DNA of 61,381 nt, from assembly GCA_025936995.1 (NCBI GenBank), contig JAICSH010000008.1, forward strand, positions 1 to 61,381. The letters run 5' to 3'. This DNA comes from Thermoleophilia bacterium. GTDB taxonomy: Bacteria > Actinomycetota > Thermoleophilia > Gaiellales > Gaiellaceae. Positions 40,330-50,320 of the stretch are shown in pieces. A program made the translations under genes and the position numbers. How positions within the stretch are numbered: position 1 is the stretch's first letter; each line of letters begins with the position of its first letter. A model generated the notes under the pieces. It saw nothing but the letters and a program-made list of their open reading frames with translations. It ran no database searches and was not told the DNA's origin.

Positions 40330-41238
40330 TCAGTCGTGCCGTGCGAGCCAGTCGCCCACGACCTGCATGTAGCGCTCGCGTTCCTCGACGTGCGGCATGT
40401 GCGACGACTCCTCGAAGCAGGTCCACTCCGAGCCGCGGATCCCGGCCAGCAGCGGCTCCTGCAACGCGGGGGTCGCCTCGTCGTGGCGGCCGGAGACGAG
40501 GAGCGTCGGCACGCCGATCTCGTGTAGGCGATCCTTGGCCTGCCAGTCCTTGATCGATCCGATTACGTGGAATTCGCTCGGGCCGTTCATCGTGTGGTAG
40601 ACGGTCGGGTCGCGCTCGATCCAGGCGAATGCCTCCGCCACCTCGGGGGGCCATTCGATGCGGCAAACATGACGCCCGTAGAACACGAGGCACGCTTCCA
40701 TGTACTCGGGATCGTCCGTCGCGCCCGCCTCCTCGTGGCGGCGGAGTGTGGCCTCGACGCCCGGCGGAAGCTCGGTGCGTAGCCGGTTCGCCTCGGCGAC
40801 GAAGTCGGGGAACGAGGCCGCCGTGTTCGCGAGGACGAGCGCGCGCAGCCCGGGGGGCTGTGTGAGCGCGTATTCCTGGGCGAGGAATCCACCCCACGAC
40901 TGGCCGAGGACGTGGTGGCGGCCGGCGATGCCGAGCGCGTCGACGAGGTTGTGCAGCTCCCGGACGAAGAGGTCGACCGTCCAGAAGTCGGCCCCGCGAT
41001 CCGGGTAGTGCGTGCTGCGGCCGTTGCCGAGCTGGTCGTAGTGGACGACGGCCCGCCCCTCGGCGAGGTCGGCGAGCGAGAGGAGATAGTCGTGGCTGGC
41101 ACCCGGCCCGCCGTGGAGGACGACGAGCGGCGCGGGCGCGCCGGAGTCGCCGGGGCGCAGCTCGCCCGTCACCCGGTACCACGTCTCCGCCTCCTCGTCG
41201 TCGAGCGGGAAGGTGACGGTGCCCTCGCGTACGTCCAC
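40330..41238 (-). CDS. pip: Proline iminopeptidase-family peptidase (S33)
   Basis: A 302-residue alpha/beta hydrolase of peptidase family S33. The oxyanion motif HGGPGASHDY is at 42-51, the nucleophile motif GQSWGG puts Ser at 114, and SSHMPHVEERERYMQ near the C-terminus has the catalytic His. Family members release N-terminal proline. Convergent with the beta-lactamase-fold gene (4 nt apart); divergent from the MFS gene. Confidence 0.9.
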   Translation of the reverse strand: MDVREGTVTFPLDDEEAETWYRVTGELRPGDSGAPAPLVVLHGGPGASHDYLLSLADLAEGRAVVHYDQLGNGRSTHYPDRGADFWTVDLFVRELHNLVDALGIAGRHHVLGQSWGGFLAQEYALTQPPGLRALVLANTAASFPDFVAEANRLRTELPPGVEATLRRHEEAGATDDPEYMEACLVFYGRHVCRIEWPPEVAEAFAWIERDPTVYHTMNGPSEFHVIGSIKDWQAKDRLHEIGVPTLLVSGRHDEATPALQEPLLAGIRGSEWTCFEESSHMPHVEERERYMQVVGDWLARHD

Positions 41239-41261
41239 GGGGCGACTCTACGCTCCGACGA

Positions 41262-42398
41262 GTGAGGGGAGAACCGCGGCTGCGCCGCGCACACGTCGCG
41301 CTTGCGCTCACCTTTGTCGCGTTCGGGGTCGTCGACGGCTCGTGGTCGGCTCGCCTGCCCGCGCTGAAGCAGCGCCTGTCGCTCGACAGCGGCGAGCTCG
41401 GCCTGGTCGCGTTCGCGCTGACCGGCGCGGCGACGGCCGTGCTCCCGCTCGCCGGCTTCCTCGCATCCCGCTTCGGCACACGGGCGCCCGCCGCGCTCGG
41501 ACTCTTCGTGGCCAGCGGAGCGCTCGCGGCCGCGGCGTTCGCGCCGGGCGAGGCGTCGCTTGCCGCTGCGGCGGCCGGAATCGGAGCCGGTTTCGGCGTC
41601 GTCGACGTTGCGGCGAACGCGCACGGCGTCGTCCTCGAGCGGCGCCTCGGCCGCCACGTCCTCTCGGCTCTTCACGGGATGTGGAGCCTCGGACTGCTCG
41701 CGGGGTCCGGGATCGGGGCAGGCGCAGCCGCCGCGGCGGTCGGCATCCGCGGCCAGTTTCCGGCCGTGGCGGCAGCCGTGGCAGCCCTCGCCGTGCTCGT
41801 TGTGCCACAGCTCCTACGGGCAGAAGATGCGGGCGCTGCGAGGTTCGCTCTGCCTCGGGGCGAGGCGGCGTTGCCGGCGCTCCTCATGTTCTGCTCGATG
41901 TTCGTCGAGTCGGCCACGATGAGCTGGAGCGCCGTCTTCCTCGCCGGTCCGGCGCATGCCAGCGGCGCGGTCGCGGCCGCGGGAATCGTCGCCTTCTCGG
42001 TCGCGATGGCGCTCTCCCGCTTCGTCGGCGACAGACTGCTCGCGCGCTGGGGCGTCGCCGGCCTTGCCCAGCGAGGCGGCGCCGTGGCCTGCCTGGGAAT
42101 CGGAGTGGCGCTCGCCGCGCGCACGCCGGCGGCCGGCCTTGCGGGTTTCGCGCTCGTCGGAGCGGGATCGGCCGTGCTCGTCCCGGCGATCTTCCGCGTC
42201 GCGGGCTCGAGCTCGCGCACCTCGGCGGCGGCGGGCATCGCCGCCGTGGCGACCGCGGGTTACACCGGCGGGGTGATCAATGGCCCCGCGATCGGCTTCC
42301 TCGCCCGCGGCGTGGGTCTGACCGGCGCGCTTGGCCTCGTCGGCGCAGCGGCTCTCGTGATCGCGCTCCTCGGCTCGCGTCTAGTCTCCACGCCGTGA
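41262..42398 (+). CDS. MFS transporter
   Basis: A 378-residue major-facilitator permease with about 12 hydrophobic segments. The loop motif FLASRFGTRAPA near 66-77 is the motif-A region, and LHGMWSLG near 140 is typical of the YbjJ-like group. Probably an exporter or nutrient permease; substrate unknown. GTG start. The stop overlaps the 3-hydroxyacyl-CoA dehydrogenase start (GTGA). Confidence 0.9.
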   Translation: MRGEPRLRRAHVALALTFVAFGVVDGSWSARLPALKQRLSLDSGELGLVAFALTGAATAVLPLAGFLASRFGTRAPAALGLFVASGALAAAAFAPGEASLAAAAAGIGAGFGVVDVAANAHGVVLERRLGRHVLSALHGMWSLGLLAGSGIGAGAAAAAVGIRGQFPAVAAAVAALAVLVVPQLLRAEDAGAARFALPRGEAALPALLMFCSMFVESATMSWSAVFLAGPAHASGAVAAAGIVAFSVAMALSRFVGDRLLARWGVAGLAQRGGAVACLGIGVALAARTPAAGLAGFALVGAGSAVLVPAIFRVAGSSSRTSAAAGIAAVATAGYTGGVINGPAIGFLARGVGLTGALGLVGAAALVIALLGSRLVSTP

Positions 42399-43228
42399 AG
42401 GTGGGCGTCGTGGGGCTCGGGACGATGGGCGCGGGGATCGCGCAGCTCGCCGTCGAGGCCGGGCTCGAGACGGTCGGGCGGGAGGTGACGGACGAGCTCG
42501 GCGAGAAGGCGCGGGGCAGGATCGAGCACTTCCTCTCGCGCAAGGTCGAGAAGGGCCAGATCGACTCGTTCGACGGCGGCCTCCTCAGCCTCACGACCGA
42601 TGTCGCCGACCTCGCCGGCTGCGACGTCGTGATCGAGGCGATCGTGGAGGAGCTCGGCCCGAAGCGAGAGCTCTTCGCCGAGCTCGAGCGGGTCTGCCGT
42701 CCGGATGCCGTCCTCGCGACCAACACCTCCGCGCTCTCGGTGACCGAGATTGCCGGCGCGACCACGACGCCCCACCGCGTCGTCGGGATGCACTTCTTCA
42801 ACCCGGCACCGCTCATGCCGCTCGTGGAGATCGTTCGCGCGGAGCTGACGTCGGACGAGGCGTTCGACGCGGCGTACGCGCTCGGCGAGCGGCTCGGCAA
42901 GCATCCGATCCGCTGCCACGACACGCCGGGCTTCGTCGTCAACCGGATCCTGATCCCGCTCCTGAACGACTGCGTCCGCGTGCTCGACGAGGCGCGGGTG
43001 ACGCCGGCCGACCTCGACGCCGGGATGAAGCACGGCGCCGGCTGGCCGATGGGCCCGTGCGAGCTGGTCGACCTCGTGGGCATCGACGTCCACGTGCACG
43101 CGAGCGAAGCGCTCTGGGAGAAGCTCAGGGAGCCGCGGATGGCGCCGCCCGCGCGCCTCGTCGCGATGGCAAATGCGGGACTCCTCGGCCGCAAGTCCGG
43201 CCGCGGCTTCTACGAGTACGGCGACTAG
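42395..43228 (+). CDS. 3-hydroxybutyryl-CoA dehydrogenase
   Basis: 277 residues from GTG at 42395. NAD-binding GLGTMGAGIAQ at 7-17 and the GMHFFNPAPLMPLVE catalytic block near 130-144 (active His), then HDTPGFVVNRILIPLLND and LDAGMKHGAGWPMGP for substrate binding. Oxidises (S)-3-hydroxyacyl-CoA in beta-oxidation or butyrate metabolism; together with the thiolase at 38061 it covers two steps. Coupled to the MFS gene by a 4-nt overlap. Confidence 0.94.
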   Translation: MKVGVVGLGTMGAGIAQLAVEAGLETVGREVTDELGEKARGRIEHFLSRKVEKGQIDSFDGGLLSLTTDVADLAGCDVVIEAIVEELGPKRELFAELERVCRPDAVLATNTSALSVTEIAGATTTPHRVVGMHFFNPAPLMPLVEIVRAELTSDEAFDAAYALGERLGKHPIRCHDTPGFVVNRILIPLLNDCVRVLDEARVTPADLDAGMKHGAGWPMGPCELVDLVGIDVHVHASEALWEKLREPRMAPPARLVAMANAGLLGRKSGRGFYEYGD

Positions 43229-43459
43229 CTACGCCGCGAGGCGAATGTCGAGCTGGGCCTGCCGTCCAGGGTCCGGCGGCGTATCGGAGCGTTCGAGCAG
43301 GAGCTCGAGACTGAGCGCCTGCACGACGGCGGCCGACGCGTGCGAGAGGACCTGCATGGAGGCCTCCTCGGCGACGCCGCTCGCGCGCAGCGCCGCGGCA
43401 AGCGCTTCGACCTGTGCGGCGAGCCGGTCGGCCCGCTGCTGCAGGCGGTCGTCTGTCAT
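43229..43459 (-). CDS. Small helical protein of unknown function
   Basis: A 76-residue protein, ATG at 43457-43459. Residues 1-55 are helical and heptad-like (LQQRADRLAAQVEALAAAL), then a Pro-containing tail. No membrane segment. It is convergent with the dehydrogenase (stops adjacent) and divergent from the secreted protein gene at 43523. Confidence 0.6.
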   Translation of the reverse strand: MTDDRLQQRADRLAAQVEALAAALRASGVAEEASMQVLSHASAAVVQALSLELLLERSDTPPDPGRQAQLDIRLAA

Positions 43460-43522
43460 GGCAACGGAGCTTCGCCCAGCGGTCGGACGTTCCTGCCCGC
43501 GCGGAGTACCCTGGGAGCGCCA

Positions 43523-44047
43523 ATGCGGCGGATTCTGCTCAGATGCGCGTGTGTCGCGGTGCTCACGTTGTCCGGCGCGATGTCCGCGGGTGCCCGCGGA
43601 GACGCGAAGTCCGGCTTCCTCGTCGTGCGCAAGGCGGCGGCTGACGGCGGTGTCAACGGCCGTCCGGTCGTCACGGTCGTCGTGGAGGGCTTCGTCCTCG
43701 GACGCGTCACCCAGCAGGCGCTCGTCGACGTCTACCAGCTGCCTTCCGCGGCCGGTGGAGGAACTCCTCAGGCCGCGGGATCGGACGTGTCCCACCACGC
43801 CGTGCGCTGGCATCGTTTCAACGGGACGGAGTACAGCGGCAGCGGGTTCCGCTTCCGGGCGACCGGCGGCGCGTACCGCGTGGTGGTGCGCGGCGCGGGC
43901 GTCTACCTCTTTGCCGGCGGCCACGGCAGCGTCACGCTCCGCGGCTCCTCGGTCTATCCCGGCTCGGACGGCGCCTACTCGATCGACGGCCGTCGCTTCC
44001 GGTCCTTGCCGCCGCATCCCCTGACGCGCGCGATCGGCGGTGGCTGA
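43523..44047 (+). CDS. Secreted protein of unknown function, upstream of a two-component system
   Basis: A 174-residue protein with ATG at 43523 (GGGAG upstream). Signal peptide at residues 1-24 (RRILLRCACVAVLTLSGAMSAGA). The mature part is Gly/Ser/Val-rich and beta-like, with a repeated GxxFRFRATGG and SVTLRGSSVY pattern, resembling surface or scaffold beta proteins. No family recognised. It lies 5 nt before the OmpR-type regulator, so it may be sensed or controlled by that system. Confidence 0.65.
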   Translation: MRRILLRCACVAVLTLSGAMSAGARGDAKSGFLVVRKAAADGGVNGRPVVTVVVEGFVLGRVTQQALVDVYQLPSAAGGGTPQAAGSDVSHHAVRWHRFNGTEYSGSGFRFRATGGAYRVVVRGAGVYLFAGGHGSVTLRGSSVYPGSDGAYSIDGRRFRSLPPHPLTRAIGGG

Positions 44048-44052
44048 GCCGG

Positions 44053-44751
44053 ATGGCCCGCGAGACGCAGTCGATCCTCGTCGTCGAGGACGAGCAGGCC
44101 ATCGCCTCGTTCGTCGCCGCCTACCTCCGCAAGGACGGCTTCGACGTCCGGATGACGGCCAGTGGCCGCGAGGCCCTGGCCATCGTCGGCTCGGAGCCCC
44201 CGTCGCTCGTCGTGCTCGACCTGATGCTCCCGGACCTCGACGGGATGGAGGTCTGCAGGCGCATCCGCGAGGCGAGCTCGTTGCCGGTGCTCATGCTCAC
44301 CGCCCGCGACGACGACCTCGACAAGATCGCGGGTCTCGAGATGGGGGCCGACGACTATCTCACCAAGCCGTTCAATCCGCGCGAGCTCGTGGCACGGGTG
44401 CGCGCGATCCTGCGCCGGGGCGGCGCGCGCACGCGCCCGGACGCGGGGGTCCTCCGCCACGGCGACATCGTGCTCGACGCCGGCAGGCGCGAGTGCCGCG
44501 TGGGTGATCGCGAGATCCGCCTCGCGCCGAAGGAGTTCGACCTGCTGTGGGAGCTCCTCGACCACCACGGCTTCGTCCTCACGCGCGACCAGCTGCTCGA
44601 GCGCGTCTGGGGCTACACGTTCGCGGGCGACACGCGGACGGTCGACGTCCACGTCCGCCAGCTGAGGCGGAAGCTCGGCGAAGACGCGCCGATCGTCACG
44701 GTCTGGGGGATCGGCTACAAGGCCGCCCCGGCGCGCGACGCCGCCGGCTAG
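44053..44751 (+). CDS. OmpR/PhoB-family response regulator
   Basis: A 232-residue regulator. Receiver: acidic pair E12/D13, phospho-acceptor D56 (VVLDLMLPD), conserved T in MLTARD and K105 (LTKPF). Winged-helix C-terminal domain with RLAPKEFDLLWELLDH, LTRDQLLERVWGY and a DVHVRQLRRKLGE recognition helix, ending in GIGYKAAP. Paired with the histidine kinase 10 nt downstream. Fully competent. Confidence 0.95.
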   Translation: MARETQSILVVEDEQAIASFVAAYLRKDGFDVRMTASGREALAIVGSEPPSLVVLDLMLPDLDGMEVCRRIREASSLPVLMLTARDDDLDKIAGLEMGADDYLTKPFNPRELVARVRAILRRGGARTRPDAGVLRHGDIVLDAGRRECRVGDREIRLAPKEFDLLWELLDHHGFVLTRDQLLERVWGYTFAGDTRTVDVHVRQLRRKLGEDAPIVTVWGIGYKAAPARDAAG

Positions 44752-44761
44752 GCGGGCTCAC

Positions 44762-46132
44762 GTGCTCAGGTCACTGCGCTTCCGGCTCCCCGCGCTGTTC
44801 CTGCTCGGCATCGTGCTCGCGGGCGTCGTCGCGACGCTCCTCGCCGTCCGCTTCTTCCAGGGCTACACCCGCAAGCATGCAGCGACGGAGCTCCGAGCCG
44901 AGTCGGCAGGGCTTGCGCGGCTCTACGAGGGCCAGGCCGGAATCGGCCACGTCTCGCTGCGGAACCTCGAGCTCCCGCTCGGTGGGGACAAGGTCTTCTG
45001 GGTTCCGGCGGTGCCCGGCGCGTCGCTGCTCGCGGGCCCGCTCCCGCAGCTCGCGAGCAGCGCCGTGCCGCTTTCCGACCTGCTCGCCGGCAAGGAGCCG
45101 GCGTTCGACCTCCACGTCCGCAGCGGAGCGTACTACGGCGTCGGCCAGGTCGTCGAGCTGGCCGGCGTCCCCGTCGGCGCACTCGTCGTCGCCAAGCCGC
45201 AATCGGCGTTGCGGAGCCGCTGGCTCCAGCTCGTGTGGGAGCTCGCGCTCGCGTTCGGGATCGGGATTCCGGTCGCGGGCGCCCTCGTCGTCTACTTCTC
45301 GCGGCGGATCGCGCGGCCGCTCGAGGCGCTGACGGCCGCGGCGGACGAGGTCGCCGGCGGGCACTACGACGTCGCGCTACCCGAGCGCACGGGAGGCAGC
45401 GAGGTCGAGCACCTCGCGGCGCGCTTCGGCGAGATGGCCGCTCGCATCGCGGAGTCGGAGGAGCTCTCGCGCCACTTCCTCATGTCCGTGTCCCACGAGC
45501 TCCGGACGCCCCTGACGGCCATCCGTGGCCACGTGGCGGCTCTCCGGGAGGGCGTCCTCGACGACGAGGACGCGCGCCGCCGGTCGCTCGAGGTGATCGC
45601 CGAGGAGGCGCTGCGGCTCGAACGCCTCGTGGGCGACGTCCTCGACCTCGCGAAGCTCGACGCGCGCCGCTTCGCGCTGCTGCGCGAGGAGGTCGACATG
45701 CGGGCGCTCTGCGAGCGCGCCTATGCGACATTCGCCGAGGAAGCGCGGGCCCGAGGGATCGAGTACGAGCTGGAGCTCGGCGAGGGAGCGGTGCTCGTCA
45801 CGGACGGTGACCGCGTGCTGCAGATCGTCTCGAACCTGATCGCGAACGCGCTCCACTGGACGCCCGCGGGAGGGCGCGTGGATCTCGGTCTCGGCGCCGC
45901 GAACGGCGAGGTCTCGGTGGCGGTTGCGGACACGGGACCGGGGATCGCGCCACAGGAGCGCGAGCGGATCTTCCGGCCGTTCTGGTCGGGGGACACGGGA
46001 GGTACCGGCCTCGGCCTGACGATCGCGAGGGAGCTCGCCTTCGCGCTCGGCGGACGGCTCGAGCTCGACAGCGAGCCCGGCCGCGGGAGCCGGTTCGTCC
46101 TCGTGCTGCCGGTCTCGACTGAGACGCTCTAG
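44762..46132 (+). CDS. HAMP-domain sensor histidine kinase
   Basis: A 456-residue membrane kinase. First helix near residues 8-28, an extracytoplasmic sensor (~29-160), second helix near 163-180, a HAMP linker, HisKA with SHELRTP (H245) and HATPase_c (NLIANALHWTPAGG, ADTGPGIAP, GGTGLGLTI). GTG start; forms a complete system with the regulator upstream. The 4-nt overlap with the convergent coiled-coil gene is at its stop. Confidence 0.94.
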   Translation: MLRSLRFRLPALFLLGIVLAGVVATLLAVRFFQGYTRKHAATELRAESAGLARLYEGQAGIGHVSLRNLELPLGGDKVFWVPAVPGASLLAGPLPQLASSAVPLSDLLAGKEPAFDLHVRSGAYYGVGQVVELAGVPVGALVVAKPQSALRSRWLQLVWELALAFGIGIPVAGALVVYFSRRIARPLEALTAAADEVAGGHYDVALPERTGGSEVEHLAARFGEMAARIAESEELSRHFLMSVSHELRTPLTAIRGHVAALREGVLDDEDARRRSLEVIAEEALRLERLVGDVLDLAKLDARRFALLREEVDMRALCERAYATFAEEARARGIEYELELGEGAVLVTDGDRVLQIVSNLIANALHWTPAGGRVDLGLGAANGEVSVAVADTGPGIAPQERERIFRPFWSGDTGGTGLGLTIARELAFALGGRLELDSEPGRGSRFVLVLPVSTETL

Positions 46133-46560
46133 CCGGCCTGGCGGTCTTCGAGGCGGTAGACCACCGCGCTGTCGCGCTTCAGTCCCTCCTCGAGCCGTCC
46201 GAGCCGTTCTTCGACGCTGCGCCAGCCGGAGGCGATGAGATCGACGAGCAGCGCGAGGTCGTCGACGCGGGCGTGGCGCTCGGCGAGGAGGTCGCCCTCG
46301 ATCCGCTCGAGCCGGCGGATGACCTGGTTCGTGAGGCCCCGCACCTCGGCGAGATGGCGCGCGCTCGGCCGGAAGTGCTGGCGCAGGCCGTCCTGGATCG
46401 CCTCGGGGAGTCCTGCCTCGAACCGGGCCGTCGTGGCTGCCAGGGTCTCGACGGCGTTCCGTGCACGGTGCAACGCCGCGTCGAACGCGGCGGGATCCGT
46501 TCGGCCCGTCGCAGCGTCCTCGATGCGCTGCTGGGCGCGCGCGATCGCGTCCATGTCCAC
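46129..46560 (-). CDS. Coiled-coil protein of unknown function
   Basis: A 143-residue helical protein without membrane segments. Long stretches with heptad Leu/Ile spacing (LTNQVIRRLERIEGDLL, VDDLALLVDLI, VEERLGRLEEGLK). GTG start at 46560; ATG at 46554 is two codons in. Opposite strand, convergent with the kinase and divergent from queA. Confidence 0.6.
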   Translation of the reverse strand: MDMDAIARAQQRIEDAATGRTDPAAFDAALHRARNAVETLAATTARFEAGLPEAIQDGLRQHFRPSARHLAEVRGLTNQVIRRLERIEGDLLAERHARVDDLALLVDLIASGWRSVEERLGRLEEGLKRDSAVVYRLEDRQAG

Positions 46561-46586
46561 GGAGCCGACGGTACAACTGCCGTCGG

Positions 46587-47516
46587 ATGGACCTCTCGGA
46601 GCTCGACTACGAGCTGCCGCCGGAGCTGATCGCGCAGCACCCGGCCGAACGCCGCGACGCTTCGCGGCTTCTCGTCTACGAGCGCGCGACCGGTGTTGTT
46701 CGTCATCGAACCTTCGCGGAGCTGCCGGACGAGCTGCGGGGCGATCTCGTCGTCGTCAACGACACGAAGGTCGTGCCGGCGCGGATCCCGATCTCCTCGC
46801 CGCGCGGCGAGGTGCTCCTGCTCGAGCGGCGCGGGGACGGGACGTGGGAGGCGCTCGCGCGACCGACGCGGCGGCTGCGGGCGGGACGGAGGTACGGGCC
46901 GGTCGAGCTGCTCGAGCACCTCGGCGAAGGCCGCTGGCATCTCAGGCTTGGCGGCGAGCCGGCGGGAGAGACGCCGCTGCCGCCGTACATCACCGAGCCG
47001 CTCGGAGATCCGTCCCGCTACCAGACCGTCTACGCGCGCGAGCCCGGCTCGGCGGCGGCGCCGACCGCGGGCCTCCACTTCACGCCGGAGCTCCTCGCGC
47101 TGCTCGACCCCGTGCGGGTCACGCTGCACGTCGGGCTCGACACGTTCCGGCCGGTGACCGAGGAGACGCTCGACGAGCACCGGATCCACGGCGAGCGCTA
47201 CGAGGTCGATCCGGGTGCGTGGGAGCGGATCCGGGCGGCCGATCGCGTGCTCGCCGTCGGTACGACGACGGTGCGCGTGCTCGAGACCCTCGCGCGCGGC
47301 GGGCCGGTCGCCGGGCGCACGGAGCTGTTCATCACACCCGGGTTCGAGTTCCGGCGCGTCGACGCCCTCCTGACGAACTTCCACCTGCCGCGCTCGACGC
47401 TCCTCGCGCTCGTGATGGCGTTCGCGGGAGTGGAGGAGACGCGTCGGCTCTACCGGCTCGCCGTGGAGGAGAAGTACCGCTTCTACTCCTTCGGCGATGC
47501 AATGCTCCTGCTCTGA
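46587..47516 (+). CDS. queA: S-adenosylmethionine:tRNA ribosyltransferase-isomerase
   Basis: A 309-residue QueA, which transfers ribosyl from AdoMet to preQ1 in tRNA to make epoxyqueuosine. N-terminal DYELPPELIAQHPAERRDASRLL and GDLVVVNDTKVVPARI, middle PTAGLHFTPELL, GLDTFRPV and C-terminal GTTTVRVLETLA, TNFHLPRSTL and YRFYSFGDAMLL are family blocks. The RL-GxKxTGG segment after residue ~65 is shortened to ISSPRG, making the protein slightly shorter than usual. ATG at 46587. Followed, with a 1-nt overlap, by a VOC gene. Confidence 0.94.
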   Translation: MDLSELDYELPPELIAQHPAERRDASRLLVYERATGVVRHRTFAELPDELRGDLVVVNDTKVVPARIPISSPRGEVLLLERRGDGTWEALARPTRRLRAGRRYGPVELLEHLGEGRWHLRLGGEPAGETPLPPYITEPLGDPSRYQTVYAREPGSAAAPTAGLHFTPELLALLDPVRVTLHVGLDTFRPVTEETLDEHRIHGERYEVDPGAWERIRAADRVLAVGTTTVRVLETLARGGPVAGRTELFITPGFEFRRVDALLTNFHLPRSTLLALVMAFAGVEETRRLYRLAVEEKYRFYSFGDAMLLL

Positions 47517-48232
47517 TGTACGACCACGTCACGATCCGCGTCTCCGACCTCGGCGCGTCCGAGCGCTTCTATTCGACGGTGCTCGATCGCGAGCCGGTCG
47601 GCGAGGCATATCGGGAGTGGGACGACTTCTCGATCGGGCAGGCGGGCGACGGTGAGGCCGTCACGCGGCACCTGCACGTGGCGTTCGCGGCCTCGTCACA
47701 GGAGGAGGTCGACGCCTTCTGGCGGCGTGGCGTGGACGCCGGGTGCGAGAGCGACGGCGATCCCGGGCTCCGGCCCCACTACCACCCGGACTACTACGGC
47801 GCCTTCCTCCTCGACCCCGACGGAAACAGCGTCGAATCCTGCACCGGGTTCCGGAAGGGCGGCGACGCGCCGATCGACCACCTCTGGATCGGCGTCGGCG
47901 ACCTCGGGGAGAGCCTGCGCTTCTGGCAGGCGGTCGCGCCGGTGCTCGGCCTCGGGATCAGCGACATGCACGAGGACCACTTCCACGTGTACGCCGCCGG
48001 CAGGTCGTCTGCACTCGTCGCGGACGGGCGGCCGCCGACGGAGAACGTCCATCTCGCCTTCCCGGTGCCGGACGACGAGACCGTCGCCGAGTTCCACCGG
48101 GTCGCGACCGCGGCCGGCTACCGCGACAACGGCGGACCGGGAGAGCGGCCGGAGTACCACGCCGGCTACGTCGGGGCCTTCGTCCTCGATCCGGACGGGA
48201 ACAACGTCGAGGCGGTGAACCACAACCGATGA
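47516..48232 (+). CDS. Two-domain VOC (glyoxalase/dioxygenase) family protein
   Basis: A 238-residue tandem vicinal-oxygen-chelate protein. Each half carries DHVTIRV or DHLWIGV strands and a YGAFLLDPDGNSVE or VGAFVLDPDGNNVEAV metal-region block. Metal ligands fit H/E positions. Family members include glyoxalase I, dioxygenases and resistance proteins; substrate unknown. The ATG overlaps the queA stop (TGATG), so it is co-translated with queA. The short gene at 48229 overlaps its end. Confidence 0.88.
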   Translation: MYDHVTIRVSDLGASERFYSTVLDREPVGEAYREWDDFSIGQAGDGEAVTRHLHVAFAASSQEEVDAFWRRGVDAGCESDGDPGLRPHYHPDYYGAFLLDPDGNSVESCTGFRKGGDAPIDHLWIGVGDLGESLRFWQAVAPVLGLGISDMHEDHFHVYAAGRSSALVADGRPPTENVHLAFPVPDDETVAEFHRVATAAGYRDNGGPGERPEYHAGYVGAFVLDPDGNNVEAVNHNR

Positions 48233-48588
48233 GGCCGCGGAGCGCGAACGAGTGGCGCGACTTCTGGCGGGACGGCGGCGAACGGGAGCTGCACGCACAT
48301 CTGGAGGAGTTCGCCCCGCACTCGGTGCGGATCGCGACCCTGCTCGGCAGCAACGCGCCGCAGCGCGCTCTCGTGGCCGAGCTCGGCCGCATCCGCGCCC
48401 ACGAGCTCGGGACGGCGCCGGACCCCGAACGCGACGCAGAGCTCGCCGAGCGGATCTACGGCTGGTTCGAGAGTGCGTCCGTGGCCCGCTCGAACGCCTC
48501 GCGGACGTCCGCCTCGAGCAGCTCGATCAGCGATGTGTCGCGCAGCGTCGCCCAGACGAACTCGCGCGAGCCGCACCGGCGCACGTAG
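48229..48588 (+). CDS. Uncharacterised protein, convergently overlapping its neighbour
   Basis: Up to 119 residues from ATG at 48229, overlapping the VOC stop by 4 nt (ATGA). Residues 1-83 (WRDFWRDGGERELHAHLEEF, GRIRAHELG, LAERIYGWFES) look like a genuine helical domain. The last ~36 residues are Ser/Arg-rich and are antisense to the minus-strand gene at 48456-48725, so the real end may lie earlier or the two genes truly overlap by 133 nt. No family recognised. Confidence 0.45.
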   Translation: MRPRSANEWRDFWRDGGERELHAHLEEFAPHSVRIATLLGSNAPQRALVAELGRIRAHELGTAPDPERDAELAERIYGWFESASVARSNASRTSASSSSISDVSRSVAQTNSREPHRRT

Positions 48589-48725
48589 GGGTCGTCGAGG
48601 ATCTCTCCGAGGTGCCGTCCGCGCCGGTGCTCGCGGCGGATGTACGAGAGGAGACGCTCCTCCCGGAACGGACGCCGGGCGGAGAAGAAGTAGGGCGTTC
48701 CTCCAAGCGGTCCCGAGTTCGCCAT
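48456..48725 (-). CDS. Small charged protein of unknown function
   Basis: An 89-residue protein with ATG near 48725. Basic N-terminal half (RRPFREERLLSYIRREHRRGRHLGEIL) and an acidic C-terminal helix (LIELLEADVREAFERATDAL); no membrane segment. Overlaps the plus-strand gene by 133 nt. Its composition looks more convincing as protein than the opposite-strand reading. Divergent from tgt. Confidence 0.6.
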   Translation of the reverse strand: MANSGPLGGTPYFFSARRPFREERLLSYIRREHRRGRHLGEILDDPYVRRCGSREFVWATLRDTSLIELLEADVREAFERATDALSNQP

Positions 48726-48755
48726 CGCACTCCGATGCTAGCCACAGCCCACTGA

Positions 48756-50293
<1,538 letters not shown>

Positions 50294-50320
50294 CCTTTCC
50301 GCGGTCTTGAAGGTTCCTTC

